NCBI GenBank assembly: GCA_002918705.1
Contig: PQKR01000004.1
Coordinates: 62,001-126,000 of the forward strand
Length of the DNA stretch: 64,000 bases
Reading direction: 5' to 3'
DNA from: Escherichia sp. ESNIH1
Lineage (GTDB): Bacteria > Pseudomonadota > Gammaproteobacteria > Enterobacterales > Enterobacteriaceae
Shown: positions 1-10,118 of the stretch, one piece after another
Layout of the letters: the number at the start of each line of letters is the position of its first letter
How positions within the stretch are numbered: position 1 is the stretch's first letter
Notes under the pieces: generated by a model
What the model was told of the DNA's origin: nothing
The model's input: only the letters and a program-made list of their open reading frames with translations
Databases searched by the model: none
Made by a program: the position numbers and the translations under genes

Positions 1-521
1 CGGCCACCGAGTCGCAGGGGCGTATTCACACCTCGGCCTGCACCGTGGCGCTGATGCCGGAGCTGCCGGAAGCCGAGCTGCCGGACATCAACCCGGCCGA
101 CCTGCGTATTGACACCTTCCGCTCCTCCGGCGCGGGCGGCCAGCATGTTAACACCACCGACTCGGCGATCCGTATTACCCACCTGCCTACCGGCATCGTG
201 GTGGAGTGCCAGGACGAGCGTTCCCAGCACAAAAACAAAGCCAAAGCGCTGGCGGTTCTCGGCTCCCGTATCCGTGCGGCAGAGATCGATAAGCGTCAGC
301 AGGCAGAAGCGTCAACCCGCCGTAATCTGCTGGGCAGCGGCGATCGCAGCGATCGTAACCGGACCTATAACTTCCCGCAGGGGCGCGTCACCGATCACCG
401 TATCAACCTGACGCTCTACCGTCTGGACGAGGTGATGGAAGGCAAGCTCGATATGCTGATTGAGCCTATCGTGCAGGAGTACCAGGCCGATCAGCTGGCG
501 GCGCTGGCCGAGCAGGACTAA
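1..521 (+). CDS. prfA: Peptide chain release factor 1, C-terminal part
   Basis: This is the last 173 codons of release factor 1, which reads UAA and UAG stop codons in the ribosomal A site and triggers peptidyl-tRNA hydrolysis; the start lies before the window. Visible is the catalytic loop [15 protein letters not shown] (bases about 124-168) with the universal GGQ tripeptide, followed by the conserved basic stretch [10 protein letters not shown] and the family end [21 protein letters not shown]. The stop TAA overlaps the ATG of prmC by one base (TAATG), so the two are translationally coupled. The next gene methylates the Gln of this GGQ. In E. coli hemA precedes prfA; that part is not in view. 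Confidence 0.98.
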   Translation, partial: ATESQGRIHTSACTVALMPELPEAELPDINPADLRIDTFRSSGAGGQHVNTTDSAIRITHLPTGIVVECQDERSQHKNKAKALAVLGSRIRAAEIDKRQQAEASTRRNLLGSGDRSDRNRTYNFPQGRVTDHRINLTLYRLDEVMEGKLDMLIEPIVQEYQADQLAALAEQD

Positions 522-1363
522 TGGATTATCAGCACTGGCTACGCCAGGCGGTCAGCCAGCTTGCGGCAAGCGAAAGTCCTCGCCGCGATGCGGAGATCCT
601 GCTGGGATTTGTCACCGGCAGAGCGCGGACCTTTATTCTCGCCTTCGGTGAAACCGAGCTGCTGCCTGCCGAGCAGGCGCAGCTTGAGGAACTGCTGGCC
701 CGTCGCCAACGCGGCGAGCCGGTGGCTCACCTGGTGGGCATACGCGAATTCTGGTCGCTACCGCTGTTTGTCTCTCCGGCCACGCTGATCCCCCGTCCGG
801 ATACCGAGTGTCTGGTTGAACAGGCGCTGGCGCGCCTGCCCGCAACTCCCTGCGATATTCTCGATTTAGGTACCGGCACCGGCGCGATTGCGCTGGCACT
901 GGCCAGCGAGCGTCCCGACTGTCATATCACCGCCGTGGATCTGATGCCCGACGCCGTGGCCCTTGCCCGGCGTAACGTCGAGCACTTAGGCATGGCGAAC
1001 GTGACGCTGCTGCAGAGCCACTGGTTCAGCGCGCTCGCTGGACAGCGCTTCGCGACTATCGTCAGCAACCCGCCCTATATTGACGAGCAGGATCCACACC
1101 TTGCCGAAGGTGACGTGCGCTTTGAACCGCGCAGCGCGCTGGTGGCTGCTGATAACGGTCTTGCGGATCTGGCGTGGATTATTGCGCAGGCGCGCGCGTT
1201 TCTGCTGCCTGACGGCTGGCTGCTGCTGGAGCATGGCTGGCAGCAGGGAGAGGCCGTGCGGGCACTTTTTGCTAAAAATCACTACCAGGACGTTGAAACC
1301 ACGCGGGATTACGGCGGCAACGAGCGGCTGACGTTGGGCAGATTATGCCCAACGCATCCATAA
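521..1363 (+). CDS. prmC: Release factor glutamine N5-methyltransferase PrmC (HemK)
   Basis: 280 residues, close to the roughly 277 of E. coli PrmC. It transfers a methyl group from S-adenosylmethionine to the amide of the GGQ glutamine of release factors 1 and 2, raising termination efficiency. The N-terminal helical domain is followed by the SAM-binding motif ILDLGTGTGAIALALA (about residues 110-125) and the substrate motif NPPY (about residues 183-186), which holds the glutamine side chain. The start overlaps the prfA stop by one base, and the product acts on the prfA product. In E. coli sirB2 follows; here the next gene is sirB1, 65 bp away. Confidence 0.97.
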   Translation: MDYQHWLRQAVSQLAASESPRRDAEILLGFVTGRARTFILAFGETELLPAEQAQLEELLARRQRGEPVAHLVGIREFWSLPLFVSPATLIPRPDTECLVEQALARLPATPCDILDLGTGTGAIALALASERPDCHITAVDLMPDAVALARRNVEHLGMANVTLLQSHWFSALAGQRFATIVSNPPYIDEQDPHLAEGDVRFEPRSALVAADNGLADLAWIIAQARAFLLPDGWLLLEHGWQQGEAVRALFAKNHYQDVETTRDYGGNERLTLGRLCPTHP

Positions 1364-1428
1364 GCAAGGCTGACTGAAGCGCCGTTTGGCGTTATCATCA
1401 ACGTCGAATACCGTGACTGGGGTAAGTA

Positions 1429-2238
1429 ATGAGGTCGTTAGCCGATTTCGAATTTAATAAAGCACCGTTATGCGACGGGATGATCCTCGTTTCACAACTT
1501 ATCCGCGACGACTTTCCGTCGCAGTATGTCTGTGATGAACTGGATAAGCTGGTTGCGCTGGCGCGTGAAGAGATAAGCCAGGCGCAGCCGCAGGAAGGAC
1601 AGCTCGAGAAGCTGATCGCACTCTTTTATGGCGACTGGGGTTTTCAGGATTCGCAGGGTGTCTATCGCCTGTCGGATGCGCTGTGGCTTGATAGCGTGCT
1701 GAAAAACCGCCAGGGCAGCGCCGTCTCCCTTGGGGCGATCCTGCTGTGGGTAGCCGAGCAGCTGGATATTCCGCTGAATCCGGTGATCTTCCCGACGCAG
1801 CTGATCCTGCGCGCCGAGTGGCTGGACGGCGAGATGTGGCTGATCAATCCGTTTAACGGCGACACGCTGGACGAGCATACCCTTGAGGTATGGCTGAAGG
1901 GTAATATCAGCCCGATGGCCGAGCTGTTTAACGAGGATCTCGACGAGGCGGATAACGCCGAAGTGATCCGCAAGCTCCTCGACACGCTGAAGTCGGCGCT
2001 GATGGAAGAGCAGCAGATGGAGCTGGCGCTGCGGGCCAGTGAAGCGCTGCTGCAGTTTAACCCGGAAGATCCCTATGAGATCCGCGATCGTGGGTTGATT
2101 TACGCCCAGCTCGATTGCGATCACGTCGCGCTGCATGATTTAAGCTATTTTGTGGAGCAGTGCCCGGAAGATCCGATCAGCGAAATGATCCGCGCGCAGA
2201 TTAATACTATTTCGCATCGACAGATTACGCTGCATTAA
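1429..2238 (+). CDS. sirB1: SirB1 family transglutaminase-like/TPR protein
   Basis: 269 residues matching the YchA/SirB1 family. The N-terminal two thirds carry the transglutaminase-like fold with GSAVSLGAILLWVAEQL (about residues 95-111), where family members do not keep a clear catalytic triad, and the C-terminal third holds TPR-like helices (EALLQFNPEDPYEIRDRGLIY). The biochemical role is not established; the family sits beside kdsA across gammaproteobacteria. ATG follows the weak ribosome site GGGGTAAGTA. The usual upstream partner sirB2 is absent. kdsA begins 38 bp downstream in the same direction, so an operon from prfA to kdsA is likely. Confidence 0.93.
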   Translation: MRSLADFEFNKAPLCDGMILVSQLIRDDFPSQYVCDELDKLVALAREEISQAQPQEGQLEKLIALFYGDWGFQDSQGVYRLSDALWLDSVLKNRQGSAVSLGAILLWVAEQLDIPLNPVIFPTQLILRAEWLDGEMWLINPFNGDTLDEHTLEVWLKGNISPMAELFNEDLDEADNAEVIRKLLDTLKSALMEEQQMELALRASEALLQFNPEDPYEIRDRGLIYAQLDCDHVALHDLSYFVEQCPEDPISEMIRAQINTISHRQITLH

Positions 2239-2267
2239 TCCGATGAGTTCCGATTCAAACCTGATAA

Positions 2268-3131
<864 letters not shown>

Positions 3132-3133
3132 TA

Positions 3134-3160
3134 AAAAAACCCGCCTCGGCGGGTTTTTTT
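3134..3160 (+). terminator. Intrinsic terminator after kdsA
   Basis: ACCCGCC, a two-base loop TC and GGCGGGT are followed by a run of seven T and preceded by A residues. It begins three bases after the kdsA stop and closes the upstream operon before the repeat array. Confidence 0.93.
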
Positions 3161-3168
3161 ATAGCTAG

Positions 3169-4302
3169 GTAGGCCCGGCAAGCCTGCGTCGCCGGGCGTT
3201 GATCTGTTGACAGGGTCACGCCGGGTGGCGTTGCACTTACCCGGCCTACGGCCCGGAGCCGGATGTGGGGCTGGTAGGCCCGGCAAGCCTGCGCCGCCGG
3301 GCGTTGATCTGCTGGCAGGGTCACGCCGGGTGGCGTTGCACTTACCCGGCCTACGGCCCGGAGCCGGATGTGGGACAGGTAGGCCCGGCAAGCCTGCGCC
3401 GCCGGGCGTTGATCTGTTGGCAGAGTCACGCCGGGTGGCGTTGCACTTATCCGGCCTACGGCCCGGAGCCGGATATGGGAAAGGTAGGCCCGGCAAGTCT
3501 GCGCCGCCGGGCGTTGATCTGTTGGCAGGGTCACGCCGGGTGGCGTTGCACTTACCCGGCCTACGGTTCGGAGCCGGATGTGGGACAGGTAGGCCCGGCC
3601 AGCCTGCGCCGCCGGGCGTTGATCTGTTGGCAGAGTCACGCCGGGTGGCGTTGCACTTACCCGGCCTACGGTTCGGAGCCGGATGTGGGACAGGTAGGCC
3701 CGGCAAGCCTGCGCCGCCGGGCATTGGTCTGTTGGCAGGGTCATGCCGGGTGGCGTTGCACTTACCCGGCCTACGGCCCGGAGCCGGATATGGGACAGGT
3801 AGGCCCGGCAAGCCTGCGCCGCCGGGCGTTGATCTGTTGGCAGGGTCACGCCGGGTGGCGTTGCACTTACCCGGCCTACGGCCCGGAGCCGGATGTGGGA
3901 CAGGTAGGCCCGGCCAGCCTGCGCCGCCGGGCGTTGATCTGTAGGTAGAGTCACGCCGGGTGGCGTTGCACTTACCCGGCCTACGGCCCGGAGCCGGATG
4001 TGGGGCTGGTAGGCCCGGCCAGCCTGCGCCGCCGGGCGTTGATCTGTTGGCAGGGTCACGCCGGGTGGCGTTGCACTTACCCGGCCTACGGCCCGGAGCC
4101 GGATGTGGGACAGGTAGGCCCGGCCAGCCTGCGCCGCCGGGCGTTGATCTGTGGGCAGAGTCACGCCGGGTGGCGTTGCACTTACCCGGCCTACGGTTCG
4201 GAGCCGGATGTGGGACAGGTAGGCCCGGCAAGCCTGCGCCGCCGGGCGTTAATCTGTTGGCAGGGTCACGCCGGGTGGCGTTGCACTTACCCGGCCTACG
4301 GT
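3169..4302. repeat. Tandem array of 105-bp REP/BIME units (10.8 copies)
   Basis: Ten complete units begin at 3169, 3274, 3379, 3484, 3589, 3694, 3799, 3904, 4009 and 4114, all 105 bp, and an eleventh partial unit runs from 4219 to about 4302. Each unit contains two REP-like hairpins: GCCCGGC...GCCGGGC at its start and GCCGGGT...ACCCGGC in its second half, facing each other as in BIME elements. Units differ at a few positions only (CGGCCCGG or CGGTTCGG; GGCAGGG or GGCAGAG; GCAAG or GCCAG). Because 105 is a multiple of three the array stays open in several frames on both strands; these frames are not genes. The array fills the kdsA-chaA interval. Confidence 0.95.
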
Positions 4303-4331
4303 GATCTGCACCTTAGTTGCCGGGCGTCACA

Positions 4332-5432
4332 TCAGGCAAATATCGTCATCAGATAGGCGGCAAACAGCGCCAGGTGCGCCGCGCCGTTTAACACGTTGGT
4401 GCGTCCGGTAGAGAACGAGATCTGGCACAGCAGCAGCGAGGCCAGCATCACGATCATCTCAGGTCCGCCGAGGGCAAATACCAGATCGTTGCCGGTCGCC
4501 CAGGCAATTAGCGTCACTACCGGCACCGTCAGAGAGATGGTTGCCAGCACCGAGCCAAAGAAGAGGTTCATTGCACGCTGAACCTGGTTATTCAGCACCG
4601 CCTTCAGCGCCCCCAGCCCCTCAGGGGAGAGGATCAGCAGCGCCACCAGGAAGCCGGTAAAGGCAACCGGGGCGTTCATCTCCGTCAGCAGCGCCTCCAG
4701 CGGATTGGCGTTCATCTTCGTTACTGCAATCACCGCCACCAGATGAATAATCAGCCACACCGCGTGCCAGAGGCTGCTGTGCGCCGACGGCTTGCCGTGG
4801 TGCGGATCGCTGTCGTCACCCTCATCCTCATGCTCATAGACAAACAGGCTCTGGTGGGTTTTAGTCTGGATCAGCAGGAAGACGCCGTACATTGCCGCTG
4901 AAATCAGGGCAACCAGCAGCGCCTGGCCGGTGGTGAAGTTGGCCCCGGGCAGCGCCATCGGGAAGACCAGCACAATCACCGCCAGCGGGAAGAGAGCAAT
5001 CAGATACTGTTTAATACCGAAGAGGTTCATGTACTGGGTAGCAAACTTTTGCCCACCCAGCAGCAGCGAGAAGCCTACCAGACCGCCGGTAACAATCATG
5101 ATGATGGAGTAGAGGGTGTCGCGCATCAGCGTCGGGGCGGCGTCGCCGGTGGCCATCAGGGCCGAGATAAGGCTAACTTCGAGGATCACTACCGAGAGAC
5201 TTAAAATCAGCGAGCCGAAGGGTTCCCCGAGTCGGTGCGCCAACACGTCCGCATGGCGGACAACGCTAAAAGCACTGCTCAGGATCCCTACTAACGCCAG
5301 CAGGTTGATCCCGATGATGGCTGGCAGCGACTGGGTAGAGCCCCAAAAAAAAAGCACTGCCAGCGCCAGTACCGGGAAAATGAGCGTGGTCTCCTTATGG
5401 CGGGTTTTTACCGCCTCGTGCGTCGCTGTCAT
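4332..5432 (-). CDS. chaA: Ca2+/H+ (Na+, K+) antiporter ChaA
   Basis: 366 residues, the E. coli length. An inner-membrane CaCA-family exchanger that uses the proton gradient to export calcium and, at alkaline pH, sodium or potassium. The sequence has about eleven hydrophobic segments in two halves joined by an acidic cytoplasmic loop (YEHEDEGDDSDPHHGKPSAH, about residues 199-218). Each half holds an acidic alpha-repeat motif (LILSLSVVILEVSLISALMA and LLILSPEGLGALKA). The ATG begins MTATHEAVKTRHKETT. It is transcribed divergently from chaB across 274 bp, which should hold both promoters. The 3' end abuts the 105-bp repeat array. Confidence 0.97.
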   Translation of the reverse strand: MTATHEAVKTRHKETTLIFPVLALAVLFFWGSTQSLPAIIGINLLALVGILSSAFSVVRHADVLAHRLGEPFGSLILSLSVVILEVSLISALMATGDAAPTLMRDTLYSIIMIVTGGLVGFSLLLGGQKFATQYMNLFGIKQYLIALFPLAVIVLVFPMALPGANFTTGQALLVALISAAMYGVFLLIQTKTHQSLFVYEHEDEGDDSDPHHGKPSAHSSLWHAVWLIIHLVAVIAVTKMNANPLEALLTEMNAPVAFTGFLVALLILSPEGLGALKAVLNNQVQRAMNLFFGSVLATISLTVPVVTLIAWATGNDLVFALGGPEMIVMLASLLLCQISFSTGRTNVLNGAAHLALFAAYLMTIFA

Positions 5433-5706
5433 CGTAAATCTCCATATTGTGCAGTTGCTGATGAGTATAGTTAAGATTTTTAAGGGGATTAAAATAGCAG
5501 AACGGGAGCGGATTTGAGCGAATGTTTACCTTTTTTTACGGCATTGACCATTATTTAGCGTATAACGCCCGGATTACGTTGCTTTGTTGAAAATTGGTTT
5601 AATAAACAGTTTATTGCAACGTGACAGGAGCAGATTTACCTCGCCAGTGGCGAGGCGCGGCATTGTCATCCACACTTAAGGTTTCATAACCAAAAGGAGA
5701 TATTCC

Positions 5707-5937
5707 ATGCCCTATAAAGCGAAAGGCGATCTGCCAGACAACGTTAAAAACGTGCTTCCTGCCCATGCTCAGGATATCTACAAAGAGGCATTTAACAGCG
5801 CGTGGGATCAGTACAAAGATAAAGAGGACCGGCGCGGGGATGATAGTCGGGAAGAGACCGCCCACAAGGTGGCCTGGGCGGCGGTGAAGCATGAGTATGA
5901 AAAGGGCGATGACGATAAATGGCACAAAAAGAAATAA
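5707..5937 (+). CDS. chaB: ChaB family protein
   Basis: 76 residues matching E. coli ChaB, a small cytoplasmic helical protein described as a putative regulator of cation transport beside chaA; its mechanism is not settled. Recognisable are MPYKAKGDLPDNVKNVLPAH at the start, the motif IYKEAFNSAWDQY and the conserved HKVAWAAVKHEYEKGDD. The strong ribosome site AAAGGAGA lies seven bases before ATG. chaC follows after 196 bp in the same direction. Confidence 0.96.
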   Translation: MPYKAKGDLPDNVKNVLPAHAQDIYKEAFNSAWDQYKDKEDRRGDDSREETAHKVAWAAVKHEYEKGDDDKWHKKK

Positions 5938-6133
5938 CGCGCTGAAATCGCTATCGTTAACGCCAAAGATCACTTTCTGCCGCCGCCGCTTTCGTGCGGC
6001 ATAGCACGCTCCAGGCTTGCAAGCGGCCCGCGAATTGCATATCGTCTCCACAGGCTGCGCTTTTATTCAGCAGCTAAATGCACGGAAGGCAACATAACGG
6101 TCGCATGGAAGCACGCAGTGGTGGAGGTAGAAG

Positions 6134-6829
6134 GTGTTAACACGCGACTTTTTAATACAGGCGGACTGCAAAACCGCTTTTGGCGATATCGAGGCGGCGC
6201 TGCTCTGGTCTGCCGAACAGCGCGCGGCGTCGCTGGCGGCAACCCTTGCCTGCCGGCCCGACGACGGCCCGGTGTGGATCTTTGGCTACGGTTCGCTGAT
6301 GTGGAACCCGGCGCTGGAGTTTAACGAATCCTGCACCGGCACGCTGGTAGGCTGGCATCGTGCCTTCTGCCTGCGCCTCACCGCCGGTCGCGGCACGGCC
6401 TGCCAGCCTGGCCGAATGCTTGCCCTGAAAGAGGGCGGGCGCACCACCGGTGTCGCCTACCGCCTGCCCGACGAGACCCTCGAGCAAGAGCTCTCCCTGC
6501 TGTGGAAGCGGGAGATGATCACCGGCTGCTATCTGCCAACCTGGTGCAAGCTCGCCCTGGACGATGGCCGGACGGTAAACGCCCTGGTGTTTATCATGGA
6601 TCCGCGCCACGCCCTGTATGAGTCAGATACCCGCGCCCAGGTCATCGCTCCGCTGATCGCGGCGGCCAGCGGCCCGCTGGGCACCAACGCGCAGTATCTC
6701 TTCTCACTGGAGCAGGAGTTGATCAAGCTCGGCATGCATGACGACTGCCTGAACGATCTGGTCGGGAAGGTAAGGGGACTGCTGGGGGGGAAAGAGCCGG
6801 GCCAGCCGCTGCAGCCCGGTTTTGCCTGA
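6134..6829 (+). CDS. chaC: Glutathione-specific gamma-glutamylcyclotransferase ChaC
   Basis: 231 residues, the E. coli length. ChaC-family enzymes cleave reduced glutathione to 5-oxoproline and Cys-Gly in the cytoplasm. The substrate-binding motif FGYGSLMWNP is near residues 49-58, and the catalytic glutamate lies in the conserved LPDETLEQELSLLWKREM stretch. The start is GTG at 6134 with GTGGAGG just upstream; an ATG-like start is not available nearby and GTG matches the E. coli N terminus (VITRDFL). The old link to calcium transport is positional only. Confidence 0.95.
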   Translation: MLTRDFLIQADCKTAFGDIEAALLWSAEQRAASLAATLACRPDDGPVWIFGYGSLMWNPALEFNESCTGTLVGWHRAFCLRLTAGRGTACQPGRMLALKEGGRTTGVAYRLPDETLEQELSLLWKREMITGCYLPTWCKLALDDGRTVNALVFIMDPRHALYESDTRAQVIAPLIAAASGPLGTNAQYLFSLEQELIKLGMHDDCLNDLVGKVRGLLGGKEPGQPLQPGFA

Positions 6830-6836
6830 GAAGAGA

Positions 6837-7082
6837 TTAGGCAGCCACGTAGCTGATGGAGTGCTCCAGCGACTGGCTGTGGCTGTCAATTAATACGTTC
6901 CAGGTGCCGCTGTAGGGCACGGTCAGGTACGCACTGTTACGATCCTGTACGCTCAGAATATCGGTCTGGGCGTTCGCCGAAGGGCTCTTCGCACTCATCA
7001 AATGGATATGACAGCTTTCCGAGCAGCGGACCACTACCGTATCGCCACCAAACAACGTCAAACTTGCTTTTACCAGCGCCAT
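6837..7082 (-). CDS. Small beta-strand protein, DUF1883-like
   Basis: 81 residues starting MALVKASLTLFGGDTVVVRC and ending SHSQSLEHSISYVAA, without signal peptide or membrane segment. I take the ATG at 7082 because homologues as I know them start here; the frame is open 28 codons further upstream but that extension looks like leader. Alternating hydrophobic residues suggest a small beta-sheet domain. The layout recalls the uncharacterised DUF1883 family, an assignment made by eye and tentative. It converges on chaC with seven bases between stops. No function can be given. E. coli K-12 has no gene here. Confidence 0.72.
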   Translation of the reverse strand: MALVKASLTLFGGDTVVVRCSESCHIHLMSAKSPSANAQTDILSVQDRNSAYLTVPYSGTWNVLIDSHSQSLEHSISYVAA

Positions 7083-7294
7083 TCTCTTTACCCCGTTAAT
7101 GACTATTAAGCACTCCTTGCCGGACAATCCTCGTGTGATTTTGTTCACACTTGCTCCCTGCATCACACCAAACGGGCGGGGTAACGATGCTGATTTTGAT
7201 CAAATAATGGCGTAACGTTTAAACAAAAGTGACATTATCCGCTAATGCCGTTTCCCGGCGCGCTAAATCGTTTCAAAAGCGCGCCGGGAGGGGA

Positions 7295-9079
7295 TTAAAT
7301 GCGGAAATGGCCTGCGGTTTCCGCCAGCTCTCCCGCCTGCGACTGGAGCGCTCCGGCAGCGGCGGCAGACTGCACCACCAGCTCGGCGTTCTGCTGCACC
7401 ATGCGATCGAGATCGATTACTGCGTGGTTGATCTCCTGGATGCCCTTCATCTGCTCGCTGGTGGCGACGGTAATCTCGCGCATAATGAGCGAGACGCTGC
7501 CGATGCTGGAGACAATATCGGTCATGCTCTCACCGGCCAGGCGTACGTAGCGTGATCCGGTGGCTACGCTCTCGGTGGTCGATTCGATCAGCGTTTTGAT
7601 CTCTTTTGCCGCCTGAGCGCTGCGGCTGGCGAGGGTGCGAACCTCTCCGGCGACCACCGCAAAGCCGCGTCCCTGTTCACCGGCACGGGCGGCCTCAACG
7701 GCGGCATTAAGCGCCAGAATGTTGGTCTGGAAAGCAATCCCGTCAATTACGCTGGTAATATCACCGATCTTGGCCGACGCCTCTTCAATAGCGTGCATGG
7801 TCGAGATCGCCTGTGACACCACGCTGCCGCCGCGCGAGGCGGCTTCAGAGGCGGTATGTGCCTGGCTGTTTGCCTGGGCGGCGGAGTCGGTTGACTGGGC
7901 CACCGAGGCGGTGATCTGCTCTACGGCGCTGGCTGTTTCTCGCAGGCTGGAGGCCGCCTGTTCGGTACGACCGGAGAGATCATGGTTACCGGCCGCAATC
8001 TCCTGCGCTGCATGCTGCACCGACGTGCTGGAGTCCCGCAGCTTCACCATCACCACCGCCAGCTTATCGCTGAAGATGTTGAAGGCATGGGCAATCTGCG
8101 CCACCTCATCATGACCGCTCTCCGGCAGGCGCTGGGAGAGATCGTCTGTGCCGTCGCCGATAGCAAGCATCGCATCGCGGATCATGACCAGGCGCTTCAG
8201 CATCGTTTTCACCAGCCAGAGCATCACCGCTACGCCAATCAGTACCAGCACGATCAGCGACAGAGCAGAGGCCTTCAACAGAGCGCGCATGCCGCTGGTG
8301 GCATCCTGGGTATCCAGGGCCACCACCAGCAGCCAGCTGGTACCCTTAACGGGTTTCGCCATCAGCGCCTTCTGCGCCCCGGCAAACTCGCCGTCGACCG
8401 GGTTACCCGCCTGCAACTCGCTGAAATTCGCCCCCGAGATCGCCTCGCCGAACGGCTTGAGGGTAAGGTCGGCATTGCTGGCGGCAATCACCGTGCCGTC
8501 GCTGTTGATTAGCAGGCCGCTGCTCTGCGGCGTGGGCTGAATGGTGCGCACGTTAGCCACCACGCTGTCCATCGCCACGTCGCCCGCCACCACCGCGCTC
8601 AGCGTGCCGTTCTCTTTTACCGGCACGGCAAAGGTCACTACCAGCTTGCCGGAAGCGGCATCAACATAGGGGGCGGTGACGATTGGTGCGTCGGCTTTCA
8701 CCGCCTGTTGATACCAGGGGCGAATGGTCGGATCGTAGTCGGCAGGAATGCCGTTGGCGTCCGAGAACTTCGCCGTTTTGCTGGCGTAGCCGGCATAGAC
8801 GTTGATAAACCCGCCCGCCTGGGCGATCTGAGCAAAGTTGGGAACCGGATCCGCCGTCAGCGCAGCGCTCTGCAGCGAGGCGATCATCGTCATCTTGCTG
8901 TTAACCCAGTCGGCGATAGCGCCGCTGTGGCTGATGCTGGTGCTGGAGAGCGTATCCCGTTGGGCCTGCTGATTATCCTGGCGTGTTACCTGGTAGTTGA
9001 TCACGGTGTTGATCAGCAAAGCGATAGCCAGACAGCCTGCGGTGGCTGCGGTAATGCGTGCGCGAATGGACTTGAACAT
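7295..9079 (-). CDS. Methyl-accepting chemotaxis protein with dCache sensor
   Basis: 594 residues. One membrane segment at about 10-28, a periplasmic double-Cache sensor at about 35-265, a second membrane segment at about 270-292, a HAMP domain, then the cytoplasmic coiled-coil signalling domain with the invariant hairpin [34 protein letters not shown] (in pieces, about residues 448-481). Such receptors control CheA through CheW. The sensor has Y-x4-R-P-W-Y near residues 115-123 and a later aspartate (GDVAMD), like amino-acid-binding dCache domains, but the usual acidic residue two places after WY is Gln. No NWETF-type CheR/CheB tether is present at the C terminus (ends AGHFRI). E. coli K-12 lacks it here. 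Confidence 0.93.
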   Translation of the reverse strand: MFKSIRARITAATAGCLAIALLINTVINYQVTRQDNQQAQRDTLSSTSISHSGAIADWVNSKMTMIASLQSAALTADPVPNFAQIAQAGGFINVYAGYASKTAKFSDANGIPADYDPTIRPWYQQAVKADAPIVTAPYVDAASGKLVVTFAVPVKENGTLSAVVAGDVAMDSVVANVRTIQPTPQSSGLLINSDGTVIAASNADLTLKPFGEAISGANFSELQAGNPVDGEFAGAQKALMAKPVKGTSWLLVVALDTQDATSGMRALLKASALSLIVLVLIGVAVMLWLVKTMLKRLVMIRDAMLAIGDGTDDLSQRLPESGHDEVAQIAHAFNIFSDKLAVVMVKLRDSSTSVQHAAQEIAAGNHDLSGRTEQAASSLRETASAVEQITASVAQSTDSAAQANSQAHTASEAASRGGSVVSQAISTMHAIEEASAKIGDITSVIDGIAFQTNILALNAAVEAARAGEQGRGFAVVAGEVRTLASRSAQAAKEIKTLIESTTESVATGSRYVRLAGESMTDIVSSIGSVSLIMREITVATSEQMKGIQEINHAVIDLDRMVQQNAELVVQSAAAAGALQSQAGELAETAGHFRI

Positions 9080-9185
9080 AATCGTTATACCTGCTGTGTT
9101 GTTTATAAGCCTATCGGCAACACAGCAGGCGAACTTGATGCTCGGTGAGAAAGTATAAGAAAAATATATTTTAGTTAAGGGATTA

Positions 9186-9539
9186 TTAGAAAGTTAATAC
9201 TTTATCCGCCGCCAGCGTCCACTGGGCCAGCTCCACAAGCGTACCAATTTCAACGCCGTCGATAAGCGGCAGGTCGGTGATGCCGCGCCCATCGGTGCAG
9301 GTTTTACACAGCTTCACCGCCACGTTTTGCACGGTGAGGATCTCCAGCATCTGCTGAATATTGTAGCCCTCGGCAGGCTTCTGCCCGCGCAGCCCGGCGG
9401 TGACCGCATCCGACATCAGGAACAGGCGCAGATCCAGCTCCTCGGCCTGCTCGCGCAGGGCAATTGCCAGGCGCAGGCTGTTAAACAGGGATTCGCTGCC
9501 GTAGGCCGCGCCGTTGGCGACAATCACGATCTTTTGCAT
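9186..9539 (-). CDS. ychN: DsrE/DsrF-like protein YchN
   Basis: 117 residues nearly identical to E. coli YchN, which forms a hexamer with the DsrE/TusD fold seen in sulfur-relay proteins. The conserved cysteine region is [17 protein letters not shown] (about residues 76-92); the N terminus [17 protein letters not shown] is typical. Its sulfur acceptor is unknown. Ribosome site AAGGAAG precedes ATG. It stands alone between the chemoreceptor and the exported PEBP-family gene, all on the minus strand. Confidence 0.96.
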   Translation of the reverse strand: MQKIVIVANGAAYGSESLFNSLRLAIALREQAEELDLRLFLMSDAVTAGLRGQKPAEGYNIQQMLEILTVQNVAVKLCKTCTDGRGITDLPLIDGVEIGTLVELAQWTLAADKVLTF

Positions 9540-9557
9540 TTTTCTTCCTTATTAACG

Positions 9558-10118
9558 CTACTGCCCGAAGCGGCCAATCAAGCCGGTGGCGGCTAAGGCT
9601 TTACCTTTCAGCTTCTCTAACAGCGCTTCGCGGGTCAGACCGGCGGGAAGATCCGGAGCCTGGCTGGTGGCGATAAGCGTAAAGCTATAGTGATGCGCGC
9701 CGCTGCCGGGCGGCGGGCAGGGGCCAAACCAGCGATCGGTGCCGGGGCTATTTTTGCCGCCGGTAAACTCTTTACCATCGCGCAGGGCGTTAGCGGGAAA
9801 ACCGGTGGCGGACGGGGAGATATTGTACGCCACCAGATGCGTGACGCCGAGACCTTTTGCCCCCTCTGGATCGTGAACAATCAGGGCAAAGCTTTTGGTC
9901 TCTGCCGGGGGATTATTCCAGATTAATACTGGAGACTGATTTTCACCGGTGCAGTTAGGGTTATCCTTGGCGTTACCGGCAAACTTTTTATCCAGCAGGC
10001 CATTATCGGCAAACGCCGGCGACTGCAGTGTAAACAGCTCGCTGGCCTGCGAGGCTGCGCCGTAAAACATCAGTGAGCTCCACAGAGCCCATTTTAACGT
10101 TTTGCTCATAGTGACCAT
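9558..10118 (-). CDS. Exported YbhB/YbcL-family (PEBP) protein
   Basis: 186 residues. A Sec signal peptide (TLKWALWSSLMFYGAASQASE, cut after about residue 26) precedes a phosphatidylethanolamine-binding-protein domain with the family motifs SPVLIWNNPPAETKSFALIVHDPEG and GPCPPPGSGAHHYSFTLIA. Periplasmic location is predicted as for YbcL. The first ATG is preferred because AAGG lies eight bases upstream; a second ATG three codons later is possible. Ligand and role are unknown. The gene ends 18 bp before ychN and is divergent from ychP. E. coli K-12 has no such gene between ychN and ychP. Confidence 0.9.
   Translation of the reverse strand: MVTMSKTLKWALWSSLMFYGAASQASELFTLQSPAFADNGLLDKKFAGNAKDNPNCTGENQSPVLIWNNPPAETKSFALIVHDPEGAKGLGVTHLVAYNISPSATGFPANALRDGKEFTGGKNSPGTDRWFGPCPPPGSGAHHYSFTLIATSQAPDLPAGLTREALLEKLKGKALAATGLIGRFGQ

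Noticed and set aside
3169-4302. CRISPR array
   Set aside because: The whole 105-bp unit repeats without unique spacers, and no cas gene is near. The same holds for the 136-bp array at 22935.
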